Assembly (NCBI GenBank): GCA_028278465.1 | Contig: JANQEF010000183.1 | Coordinates: 1 to 7,563 of the forward strand | Source: Dehalococcoidia bacterium | GTDB taxonomy: Bacteria > Chloroflexota > Dehalococcoidia > Lucifugimonadales > Lucifugimonadaceae | Reading direction: 5' to 3' | DNA: 7,563 nucleotides | Made by a program: the position numbers and the translations under genes | Part shown: positions 1-5,284 of the stretch, in pieces | Position numbering within the stretch: the stretch's first letter is position 1 | How the letters are laid out: the number at the start of each line of letters is the position of its first letter | Notes under the pieces: generated by a model | What the model was told of the DNA's origin: nothing | The model's input: only the letters and a program-made list of their open reading frames with translations | The model's database searches: none

Positions 1-1063
1 GGCGTTCGATGAGATCGACAGCGCCCCTGAAGAGCGAGAGCGCGGTGTCACGATCGCAACGTCTCATACCGAGTACGAGACCGAGACCCGGCACTACGCG
101 CACGTCGACTGCCCGGGCCACGCCGACTACATCAAGAACATGATCACCGGCGCCGCCCAGATGGACGGTGCGATCCTGGTCGTTGCCGCTCCTGACGGCC
201 CCATGCCGCAGACGCGGGAGCACATCCTGCTCGCCCACCAGGTGAACGTGCCCGCCATGGTCGTCGCGCTCAACAAGTGCGACATGATGGACGACGAAGA
301 GCTTCTGGAGCTTGTTGAGCTCGAGGTCCGGGAGCTGCTTTCGAACTACGGCTTCCCCGGCGACGACATCCCGATCGTTCGTGTCAGCGCGCTTGAGGCG
401 CTGGAGAATGCCGGCGACTCGAGCAACAAGTGGGTCCAGGCGATTCATGAGCTGATGAGTCAGGTTGACGAGTACGTTCCGGTTCCGGAACGCCCTGTCG
501 ACCAGCCGTTCCTGATGCCAGTCGAGGACGTGTTCGGCATCAAGGGTCGCGGCACCGTCGCTACCGGCCGGATCGAGCGCGGCGTGGTGAAGGTCGGAGA
601 AGAGATCGACATCGTCGGCTTCGGCCAGAACACCAAGTCGGTCGTCACCGGCGTGGAGATGTTCCACAAGACGCTTGAGGACGGTCAGCCCGGAGACGCG
701 GTTGGCATTCTCCTGCGTGGTGTCGAGCGTGAGGACATCTCGCGCGGAGCAGTGCTGTCGAAGCCCGGTTCGATCACGCCGCACACCAAGGCGAAGGCCC
801 AGGTGTACGTGCTGACCAAGGACGAGGGTGGACGGCACACGCCGTTCTTCTCGGGCTACCGTCCGCAGTTCTACATCAGGACCACTGACGTTACCGGCGA
901 GATCAAGTTGGCCGAGGGCACGGAGATGGTCATGCCCGGTGACAACACCGAGATGGACATCGAGCTGATGTACCCGGTCGCTCTCGAAGAGGGCATCCGG
1001 TTCGCCATCCGAGAGGGTGGACGCACCGTCGGCTCCGGCGTTGTCACGTCGATCGTAGGCTAA
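1..1063 (+). CDS. tuf: Elongation factor Tu, 5'-truncated by window edge
   Basis: EF-Tu is the cytoplasmic GTPase that carries aminoacyl-tRNA to the ribosomal A site. The open frame enters from the left edge (first full codon at base 2) and gives 353 residues. By alignment from memory with the 394-residue E. coli protein it starts near residue 46, so the P-loop (GHVDHGKT) lies outside the window. Visible G-domain motifs are the switch I stretch RGVTIATSH, DCPGH (residues 36-40 of the fragment), NKCD (91-94, bases 272-283) and the SAL guanine-binding motif. Domains 2 and 3 follow, with GRGTVATGRIERG, KDEGGRHTPFF, GYRPQFY and RFAIREGGRTVGSGVV near the end. The stop is TAA at 1061-1063. No frameshift or internal stop is seen. 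Whether the genome has a second tuf copy cannot be told from here. Confidence 0.98.
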   Translation, partial: AFDEIDSAPEERERGVTIATSHTEYETETRHYAHVDCPGHADYIKNMITGAAQMDGAILVVAAPDGPMPQTREHILLAHQVNVPAMVVALNKCDMMDDEELLELVELEVRELLSNYGFPGDDIPIVRVSALEALENAGDSSNKWVQAIHELMSQVDEYVPVPERPVDQPFLMPVEDVFGIKGRGTVATGRIERGVVKVGEEIDIVGFGQNTKSVVTGVEMFHKTLEDGQPGDAVGILLRGVEREDISRGAVLSKPGSITPHTKAKAQVYVLTKDEGGRHTPFFSGYRPQFYIRTTDVTGEIKLAEGTEMVMPGDNTEMDIELMYPVALEEGIRFAIREGGRTVGSGVVTSIVG

Positions 1064-1075
1064 GTTGAGAATTTT

Positions 1076-1107
1076 CGGTGGGCGCAGGCTGAGTCTTGCG
1101 CCCACCG
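1076..1107 (+). terminator. GC-rich hairpin after tuf, terminator-like without U-run
   Basis: The arms GGTGGGCGCA (1077-1086) and TGCGCCCACC (1097-1106) are perfect inverted repeats around a 10-base loop, and an outer C1076-G1107 pair makes 11 bp. It begins 13 bases after the tuf stop, where a terminator would be expected. The bases after it (GTTGCATCTAAG) hold no T-run, and the reverse strand has none either. It could therefore be a U-independent terminator, a partial terminator, or an mRNA processing or stability hairpin between tuf and rpmG. Confidence 0.6.
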
Positions 1108-1177
1108 GTTGCATCTAAGTGTCGGGCCACCGTGGTGATTGAGCCAGGGTTGGCAGCCAGGGCGTAAATAGTCAGAG

Positions 1178-1345
1178 ATGGCACGCAAGAACGCAGTACG
1201 CACCATAATCTCGCTGGAATGTGGAGAGTGTAAGAAGTACACCTACCACAGCGAGAAGAACCGCCGGAACAACCCCGACAGGATCACCCTGACCAAGTTC
1301 TGCCCGCGCTGCAGGGCCAGGCAGGACTTCCGGGAGAAGAGGTAG
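1178..1345 (+). CDS. rpmG: 50S ribosomal protein L33 (zinc-binding form)
   Basis: The frame gives a 55-residue protein beginning MARKNAVRTIISLECGECKK, the usual size for bacterial L33, a small protein of the large subunit near the E site. It carries two CxxC pairs, C15-x2-C18 (CGEC) and C42-x2-C45 (CPRC), which make this the Cys4 zinc-ribbon form. Between them lies the YxYHSEKNRRNNPDR stretch typical of L33, and the C-terminus is basic (DFREKR). Its place directly upstream of secE-nusG is the common bacterial arrangement. The start ATG at 1178 has only a poor Shine-Dalgarno match (CAGAG immediately before it). The stop TAG is followed 4 bases later by secE. It is easy to miss in automatic calls because of its size. 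Confidence 0.95.
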   Translation: MARKNAVRTIISLECGECKKYTYHSEKNRRNNPDRITLTKFCPRCRARQDFREKR

Positions 1346-1349
1346 CGAG

Positions 1350-1595
1350 ATGGCTCGTAACCCGACCCGACCGAGGAGCCCGCGCTCAGTTGGACTGACT
1401 CCGGGCGAGCGCTTCTCGTTGTTCGGCTTCTTCGGCGAAGTCTGGGGTGAGCTTCGGCGCGTCACCTGGCCCACGAGACAGGAAGCCACGCGCCTCACGA
1501 TACTGGTGCTGATCGTCTCGACTGCATTCGGCCTGTTCCTCGGTGGGGCAGACCTGCTGTTCTCCGAAGTTATGTCACTGCTGGCTGGAACCTGA
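1350..1595 (+). CDS. secE: Preprotein translocase subunit SecE
   Basis: SecE clamps SecY in the inner-membrane SecYEG channel. The 81-residue product is of the short, single-span type found outside the enterobacteria, where E. coli SecE has three spans. Residues 1-22 are Pro/Arg-rich and probably disordered. Residues 27-50 contain the conserved amphipathic cytoplasmic helix and hinge with the family hallmark ELRRVTWPTRQEA. Residues about 50-78 form one hydrophobic transmembrane segment (TILVLIVSTAFGLFLGGADLL). GAGAAGAGG-type purines (AGAAGAGG, about 1334-1342) sit 8 bases before the ATG, inside the end of rpmG, and serve as the ribosome binding site. The gene lies between rpmG (4-base gap) and nusG (8-base gap), so the three are probably cotranscribed. 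Confidence 0.95.
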   Translation: MARNPTRPRSPRSVGLTPGERFSLFGFFGEVWGELRRVTWPTRQEATRLTILVLIVSTAFGLFLGGADLLFSEVMSLLAGT

Positions 1596-1603
1596 TCCTT
1601 CCA

Positions 1604-2182
1604 ATGACTACCGATCCCGCCACAACCAGCGCCATCGAGACCGGTGGCAGGTGGTACATAGTCCACACCTACTCGGGACAGGAAGACCGCGTCCAGAAGA
1701 ACCTCGAACAGCGCATCGAGACTATGGACATGGCCGACAAGATTCTCGAGGTCGTGGTCCCGACCGAGGAAGAGGTCGAGATCAAGGAAGGCGAGCGGCG
1801 CACCGTCGAGAAGAAGATGTACGCCGGCTACCTTCTCGTCCGCATGGTGATGGACGACGAGTCTTGGTACGTGGTGCGCAACACGCCCGGCGTAACCGGC
1901 TTCATATCTGCAGAGGATGAGCGCGAGAAGCGTCCGAAGCCCGTGCCGCTGGAGGATGCCGAGGTCGACCGGATCATGCGCCGCATGAAGTCCGAGGCGC
2001 CGACTGTCCGCATCGGGTTCCAGAAGGGCGACTCTGTCCGCATCAAGGACGGACCTTTCACTGACTTCATCGGCACCGTCGACGACGTCAACGAGGAGCG
2101 GGGCAAGGTGAGCGTTCATGTCTCGTTCTTCGGTCGTGACACGCCGGTCGAACTGGACTTCCTGCAACTGGAAAAGGCTTAA
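1604..2182 (+). CDS. nusG: Transcription termination/antitermination factor NusG
   Basis: NusG binds the RNA polymerase clamp and affects elongation, pausing, Rho function and coupling to ribosomal protein S10. The 192-residue product has an NGN domain from about residue 16 (RWYIVHTYSGQEDRVQKNL) through the signature WYVVRNTPGVTGFIS (88-102). An acidic/basic linker follows (about 103-135). A C-terminal KOW domain spans 141-192 (GDSVRIKDGPFTDFIGTVDDV, then VSVHVSFFGRDTPVELDF). Length and domain order are normal for the family, which is 181 residues in E. coli. The N-terminus has about 14 extra Thr/Ala-rich residues before NGN. The ATG at 1604 is 8 bases after the secE stop. Its Shine-Dalgarno match is weak (TGGAA about 14 bases upstream), so translation is probably coupled to secE. 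Confidence 0.97.
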   Translation: MTTDPATTSAIETGGRWYIVHTYSGQEDRVQKNLEQRIETMDMADKILEVVVPTEEEVEIKEGERRTVEKKMYAGYLLVRMVMDDESWYVVRNTPGVTGFISAEDEREKRPKPVPLEDAEVDRIMRRMKSEAPTVRIGFQKGDSVRIKDGPFTDFIGTVDDVNEERGKVSVHVSFFGRDTPVELDFLQLEKA

Positions 2183-2234
2183 AGCGGCTCTTCGAACGAG
2201 GATTTCACCCGGACTCCCGGATTCAGTAGAGCGC

Positions 2235-2240
2235 GAGGAA
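2235..2240 (+). promoter_or_regulatory. Ribosome binding site fixing the rplK GTG start
   Basis: GAGGAA lies 7 bases upstream of the GTG at 2248. No ATG in this frame precedes the conserved L11 N-terminus, and the spacing is ideal, so GTG is taken as the true start. Confidence 0.8.
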
Positions 2241-2247
2241 TAGACAC

Positions 2248-2673
2248 GTGGCTAAAAAAGTCACAGGAATGTTGAAACTGCAGCTGCCGGCAGGCGCGGC
2301 GACACCCGCCCCGCCGGTCGGTCCTGCTCTCGGACAGCATGGTGTGAACATCATGCAGTTCGTGAAGGAGTACAACGAGCGCACCGCGCAGTTGCGCGGC
2401 AACGTTGTGCCTGTCGAACTGACCGTCTACCAGGACAGGTCGTTCACCTTCACGCTGAAGAGCCCGCCTGCGTCCGACCTCATCAAGAAAGCGGCCGGTC
2501 TGCCGGGCGGTTCAGGCGCTCCGGGCGTCGAGATGGCCGGCTCGATCTCAAGGGACAAGATACGCGAGATCGCCGAGACGAAGATGCAGGACCTGAACGC
2601 AAACGATATTGAAGCTGCCATGAAGATCATCGAAGGCAGCGCCCGCAGCATGGGAGTCACGGTCTCCGGCTAG
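2248..2673 (+). CDS. rplK: 50S ribosomal protein L11
   Basis: L11 binds 23S rRNA helices 43/44 in the GTPase-associated centre and helps recruit EF-Tu, EF-G and release factors; in many bacteria it is also needed for RelA activation. The 141-residue product has the standard family length. The N-terminal domain starts AKKVTGMLKLQLPAGAATPA, followed by PPVGPALGQHGVNIMQFVKEYN with its two-proline hinge region. The C-terminal RNA-binding domain runs from about residue 75 (PPASDLIKKAAG) to the conserved ending GSARSMGVTV. Translation begins at GTG with a good Shine-Dalgarno sequence. The gene is 65 bases after nusG and 19 bases before rplA. I found no convincing L1-binding mimic in its short leader. 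Confidence 0.98.
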   Translation: MAKKVTGMLKLQLPAGAATPAPPVGPALGQHGVNIMQFVKEYNERTAQLRGNVVPVELTVYQDRSFTFTLKSPPASDLIKKAAGLPGGSGAPGVEMAGSISRDKIREIAETKMQDLNANDIEAAMKIIEGSARSMGVTVSG

Positions 2674-2692
2674 GACGGCAGGACAGAGCGAT

Positions 2693-3409
2693 ATGGCGAG
2701 ACACGGAAAGCGATACAGGGAAGCGGCCGACGAGATCGGCTTCGAGCCACATGGCCCGCAGGAAGCGGTGTCACTGGCGAAGAAGCACGCCAGGGCGAAG
2801 TTCGACGAGGCCGTCGAGTTTCATGTGACGACGTCGGCAGACCCGCGGCACGCTGACCAGCAGATCCGCGAGGTAGCCGAGCTGCCGCACGGCACTGGCA
2901 AGCAGGTCCGCGTCCTGGTTTTCGCCGAGGGTGACGCAGCGCAAGAGGCGAAGGACGCCGGCGCCGACTTCGTGGCCGACGACGAGATCATCAAGCGCAT
3001 CGAGGGCGGCTGGGCCGACTTCGACACAGCTATCGCTACCACCGACCAGATGGCGAAGATCGGCCGCCTTGGCCGCTACCTCGGCCGCCGCGGCCTGATG
3101 CCGAACCCGCGCACCGGCACGGTCGTGCAGCCGGACGGCATCGCAGACGCGGTAAAGAGCTCGAAGCAGGGCCGCAGCGAGGTCCGCATGGACAAGCAGG
3201 CGGTGATCCACACCCGGATCGGCGTTGCCAGCTTCAGCGAGGCGCAGATCCTGGAGAACATGGCGAGCGTCTACTCGACGATCATGCGCGCCAAGCCCGA
3301 GGGCGTAAAGGGCGCGCTGGTGAGGTCGGCGACGCTGACCACGACGATGGGCCCCGGCATCAAGCTCGATCTCACGGAGCTCGAAGAGGCCTCACGCTCC
3401 GTCTCATAA
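2693..3409 (+). CDS. rplA: 50S ribosomal protein L1
   Basis: L1 forms the mobile stalk on the E-site side of the 50S subunit and helps release deacylated tRNA. In many bacteria it also represses its own rplKA mRNA. The 238-residue product is close to the usual 230-235. Visible family features are DPRHADQQIR (50-59), LPHGTGKQVRVLVFAEG (64-80) and the L1 signature LGRRGLMPNPRTGTV (130-144). The C-terminal two-lobe core continues to SATLTTTMGPGIKLDL. Domain II (about 70-160) sits inside domain I as expected. AGGACA about 8 bases before the ATG is the likely ribosome binding site. The GGCCGC repetition at about 3061-3095 is just the codons for the conserved GRLGRYLGRRGL stretch. Confidence 0.98.
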   Translation: MARHGKRYREAADEIGFEPHGPQEAVSLAKKHARAKFDEAVEFHVTTSADPRHADQQIREVAELPHGTGKQVRVLVFAEGDAAQEAKDAGADFVADDEIIKRIEGGWADFDTAIATTDQMAKIGRLGRYLGRRGLMPNPRTGTVVQPDGIADAVKSSKQGRSEVRMDKQAVIHTRIGVASFSEAQILENMASVYSTIMRAKPEGVKGALVRSATLTTTMGPGIKLDLTELEEASRSVS

Positions 3410-3445
3410 GTACCGATCATCAACTACGGGACCGCAGCGAGAATC

Positions 3446-3454
3446 TGCTAGAGT
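3446..3454 (+). promoter_or_regulatory. Possible extended -10 promoter element for rplJL
   Basis: TGCTAGAGT contains a TG dinucleotide one base before a -10-like TAGAGT hexamer, 37 bases after the rplA stop and just ahead of the folded L10 leader. No good -35 (TTGACA-like) lies 16-18 bases upstream; that position reads about ACGGGA. A separate rplJL promoter is known in E. coli, but here this is only a candidate. Confidence 0.3.
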
Positions 3455-3469
3455 AGAAGAAGCAACTGA

Positions 3470-3600
3470 ACAGGAAACGGCTGTAGAAAACGGGTCACCT
3501 CCGGGTGGTAATGCGCAAGCGCCTGTCGAGGTCGGGTTTCGAGATTCGGCGACATGCCGGATAACGCCCCGGGCCGTAGCAGCTCCGGGGTTTTTTGTTG
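3470..3600 (+). promoter_or_regulatory. L10 leader (cis-acting autoregulatory RNA upstream of rplJ)
   Basis: The 238-base gap between rplA and rplJ is by far the longest in the cluster and is dense in RNA structure. In order there is CACC-TCCG-GGTG (3496-3507), a GCGC-AA-GCGC hairpin (3513-3522), the stretch CCTGTCGAGGT (3522-3532), a 7-bp hairpin ATTCGGC/GCCGGAT with loop GACAT (3544-3562, one G-U pair), and a terminator (3565-3596). CCTGTCGAGGT resembles the conserved CUGCCGAGGU of L10 leaders, which mimic the 23S rRNA kink-turn bound by the L10-L7/L12 complex. Known leaders of this class repress rplJL when the complex is in excess, by translation in E. coli and by termination in Bacillus subtilis. 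The terminator suggests the second mode here. An alternative pairing, TGTCG (3524-3528) with CGACA (3550-3554), excludes the 3544-3562 hairpin. The exact boundaries are my estimate. Confidence 0.75.
3565..3596 (+). terminator. Rho-independent terminator (attenuator) inside the L10 leader
   Basis: The arms CCCCGG (3567-3572) and CCGGGG (3585-3590) pair perfectly, with a possible outer G-U pair, across a 12-base loop. They are followed at once by six T residues (3591-3596). This is the only textbook hairpin-plus-U-run terminator in the window. It sits 51 bases before the rplJ start, so it must be read through for L10 and L7/L12 to be made. That makes it a likely control point rather than a simple end of the rplKA transcript. 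Confidence 0.8.
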
Positions 3601-3601
3601 T

Positions 3602-3620
3602 CCGGGAGTAGTCGCCCCGG
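3602..3620 (+). promoter_or_regulatory. Hairpin upstream of the rplJ ribosome binding site
   Basis: CCGGG (3602-3606) pairs with CCCGG (3616-3620) over a 9-base loop, ending 18 bases before the GGAGG at 3639-3643. Its second arm belongs to an exact repeat (CGCCCCGG, 3613-3620) of the attenuator's first arm (3565-3572), so it could also pair with the attenuator's CCGGGG arm. Its function is unknown. Confidence 0.4.
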
Positions 3621-3647
3621 CCGGCCCCAACGGAACACGGAGGCCAG

Positions 3648-4436
3648 ATGCCAACTGAGAAGAACATACAGGCGGTGGCGGAGCTAGCCGAAGACTTCAA
3701 GTCATCGTCGCTGGTGATCACCGCCGAGTACCGCGGGCTCAACGTGAACGAGATGCAGGGGATGCGTCGCGCCGTTCGCGAGTCCGAGGCGCAGTTCAAG
3801 ATCGCCAAGAACACGCTGGCGCGAATCGCGGCGGACGACGCAGGCCGCCCGGAGCTCAAGGAGCTAATCGATGGACCGATCGGCTTCCTGACGACGCAGG
3901 GCGATCCTGCGGCAGCAGCGAAGGTGCTGGTCAACTACATCGACGACAACAGCGTCGAGATGACCATCACCGGCGGTGCACTCGATACGGAGATGCTCAC
4001 CGTCGACCGCATCAAGGCGCTTGCGAAGCTTCCTTCGAAGGAAGTGCTGCTCGCCAAGATGATGGGCAGCATGAACAGCCCGATAACCGGTCTTGTCATG
4101 GTGATGAGCGGTCCGGTCCGGGCGCTTGCGACGGTTCTGCAACGGATCTCAGAGCAGGGCGGCGCGGCCGCTGCTGAGGCAGCATCGGAGGATGAGCCAG
4201 AGGCGGCGAGCGACGAAACGCCCGCTGCCGAGGCAGATGCAGCGGATAAATCCGCAGAGGCAAACACGCCCGCTGACGCCGAAGCCGAAACGCCTGCGGT
4301 AGAGGCGGAATCAGGAGATGCGCCTGAAGCCGAGGCTGAGGCTGACGCAGAAGCGCCCGCCGAGGAAGCTGCCGAAGGCGAGCCGCCTGCCGAAGAAGAG
4401 TCCGCAGACGGCGAAGAAGAGGAAAAGTCCGAATAG
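3648..4436 (+). CDS. rplJ: 50S ribosomal protein L10 with long acidic C-terminal extension
   Basis: L10 anchors the L7/L12 dimers to the ribosome beside L11. Residues 1-170 look like an ordinary L10: the N-terminal rRNA-binding domain (KNIQAVAELAEDFKSSSLVI, AEYRGLNVNEMQGMRRAVRE, FKIAKNTLARIAA), then GPIGFLTTQGDPAAAAKVL, LAKLPSKEVLLAKMMGSMNSPI and the terminal helix ending about ATVLQRISEQ, which holds L7/L12 in known structures. The family is usually 165-180 residues, but this protein has 262. Residues 171-262 are a low-complexity tail containing 31 Ala, 27 Glu, 8 Asp and 8 Pro, with only 2 Lys and no Arg, so it is strongly negative and probably disordered. The frame is open throughout and the stop is 77 bases before rplL, so this is not a fusion with rplL. 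GGAGG lies 4 bases before the ATG, a tight spacing. Confidence 0.97.
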   Translation: MPTEKNIQAVAELAEDFKSSSLVITAEYRGLNVNEMQGMRRAVRESEAQFKIAKNTLARIAADDAGRPELKELIDGPIGFLTTQGDPAAAAKVLVNYIDDNSVEMTITGGALDTEMLTVDRIKALAKLPSKEVLLAKMMGSMNSPITGLVMVMSGPVRALATVLQRISEQGGAAAAEAASEDEPEAASDETPAAEADAADKSAEANTPADAEAETPAVEAESGDAPEAEAEADAEAPAEEAAEGEPPAEEESADGEEEEKSE

Positions 4437-4444
4437 CGACACAG

Positions 4445-4460
4445 CGCCGGGAGTCCGGCG
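4445..4460 (+). promoter_or_regulatory. Intercistronic hairpin between rplJ and rplL
   Basis: CGCCGG (4445-4450) and CCGGCG (4455-4460) form a perfect 6-bp stem with a GAGT tetraloop, 9 bases after the rplJ stop. No U-run follows, so it is unlikely to be a full terminator. It might stabilise or help process the mRNA so that rplL is expressed above rplJ, since several L7/L12 copies are needed per L10. A weaker GGCC/GGCC pairing follows at 4484-4497, just before the rplL ribosome binding site (GGGAGA, 4499-4504). Confidence 0.45.
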
Positions 4461-4513
4461 TAAGCCGATAACAACGATCTAGCGGCCGGTTCTGGCCCGG
4501 GAGATATCAAGAC

Positions 4514-4906
4514 ATGGCAATCACGAAAGAAGAGCTGATCGAGGGAATCAAGGAGATGTCCGTGCTCGACCTCGCAGAGGTCGTCAAGGCCCTTGAAGAA
4601 GAGTTCGGCGTCTCCGCTGCCGCACCGGTTGCTGTCGCAGCCGCGCCTGCAGCCGGTGATGCCGGCGCCGGTGGTGGTGGCGGCTCCGAGGAGAAGGACG
4701 AGTTCAACGTCGTCCTCAAGGAGGTCGGAGGCAACAAGATCGCCGTGATTAAGGCGGTCCGTGAGCTGACCCCGCTCGGCCTGAAAGAGGCCAAGGACCT
4801 CGTCGAGGCTGCGCCGAAGCCCGTCAAGGAAGGCGCAACCAAGGAAGAGGCGGACGAGGCGAAGGCCAAGCTCGAAGAGGCCGGCGCCGTCGTCGAGCTC
4901 AGCTAG
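4514..4906 (+). CDS. rplL: 50S ribosomal protein L7/L12
   Basis: L7/L12 forms the flexible stalk that recruits and activates translational GTPases, and it is the only multicopy ribosomal protein. The 130-residue product has the normal three parts. An N-terminal dimerisation and L10-binding helical domain covers about 1-32 (TKEELIEGIKEMSVLDLAEVV, VKALEEEFGV). A hinge covers 33-60, rich in Ala and Gly, with five consecutive Gly at 53-57. The C-terminal factor-binding domain covers 61-130 (EKDEFNVVLKEVGGNKIAVIKAVRE, then LTPLGLKEAKDLVEAAPKPVKEG). The hinge glycine run is somewhat longer than the mostly alanine hinge of E. coli. GGGAGA 9 bases before the ATG is the ribosome binding site. It is the last gene of the ribosomal block and is followed by a strong hairpin. 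Confidence 0.98.
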   Translation: MAITKEELIEGIKEMSVLDLAEVVKALEEEFGVSAAAPVAVAAAPAAGDAGAGGGGGSEEKDEFNVVLKEVGGNKIAVIKAVRELTPLGLKEAKDLVEAAPKPVKEGATKEEADEAKAKLEEAGAVVELS

Positions 4907-4927
4907 AGCACCGACCACGTTCAACCT

Positions 4928-4961
4928 GAGAGAGCCCTGCCAGTGACGGCAGGGCTCTCTC
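4928..4961 (+). terminator. 14-bp operon-end hairpin after rplL
   Basis: GAGAGAGCCCTGCC (4928-4941) and GGCAGGGCTCTCTC (4948-4961) are perfect inverted repeats around the 6-base loop AGTGAC, starting 22 bases after the rplL stop. This is the most stable stem in the window. The following bases (GCGTCTTGCC) give only a poor T-rich tail. It most likely ends the ribosomal protein transcript, so rpoB is not expected in this transcript. Confidence 0.8.
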
Positions 4962-5032
4962 GCGTCTTGCCTCAGATGATCGCCGGTTGCTGTACGCTTG
5001 CCGCTCACCACGGCACCGCTTCGAGGACGAGA

Positions 5033-5284
5033 ATGAAGTTTCCGGGCGATCTCACAGGCGAAGAGCTTGAAGCGGCATATCAGCAGCTTCGTGAACGGTC
5101 GGTGGAGCGCTGGGGCGAGCAGCGGACGGCTGAGATCGAGAGGGATCTCAGGAACACCGCTGCCGCGATCGCACGGCTGGAACGTCTGCGCTTCTCACGG
5201 GACGACGCGCCCGCTTTCTACCTTCACGAGACGACCGCTCGACCCGGCAGTGACTCCTCGCACGCCACGGAAGCCGCGCCGTGA
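5033..5284 (+). CDS. Small helical protein, possible accessory subunit of the following amidase
   Basis: The product is 83 residues and I cannot assign it to a family with certainty. Residues 8-55 are predicted mostly helical and heavily charged (LTGEELEAAYQQLRERSVER, then WGEQRTAEIERDLRNTAAAIARLERLRF). A short segment RDDAPAFYLHET (56-67) and a polar, probably disordered tail follow. There is no signal peptide or membrane segment. The ATG at 5033 has GAGGA 5 bases upstream; a longer GTG-started frame from 4943 would begin inside the terminator hairpin and is rejected. The stop TGA shares bases with the GTG start of the amidase (GTGA, 5281-5284), so the two are translationally coupled. Helix pair plus xDxPAF-like end recalls small GatC/AtzG-type partners of amidase-signature enzymes, but that likeness is an inference from shape and context. 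Confidence 0.8.
   Translation: MKFPGDLTGEELEAAYQQLRERSVERWGEQRTAEIERDLRNTAAAIARLERLRFSRDDAPAFYLHETTARPGSDSSHATEAAP

Noticed and set aside
1064..1177. Possible tRNA gene between tuf and rpmG
   Set aside because: Some genomes carry a tRNA in this cluster, but there is no T-arm GGTTCGAAT-like sequence or acceptor pairing here.
1172..2167. 331-codon open frame on the minus strand across rpmG, secE and nusG
   Set aside because: It is fully antisense to three unmistakable conserved genes, has a GC-driven composition and shows no recognisable domain.
3061..3095. GGCCGC-rich repetitive stretch in rplA
   Set aside because: It is explained by Gly-Arg codons of the conserved L1 signature region, not by an independent repeat.
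4967..4998. Promoter TTGCCT ... TACGCT ahead of the small gene
   Set aside because: The spacer would be 20 bases and the -10 match is weak. The small gene and amidase need a promoter after the rplL hairpin, but this one is not convincing.
3935..5011. 358-codon minus-strand open frame across rplJ and rplL
   Set aside because: It is the antisense shadow of the Ala/Glu-rich rplJ tail and rplL, and its Ser/Ala-rich part simply mirrors those codons.
4943..5032. 30-codon N-terminal extension of the small protein from GTG 4943
   Set aside because: The start would lie in the loop and arm of the rplL terminator and has no ribosome binding site; ATG 5033 has GAGGA at good spacing.
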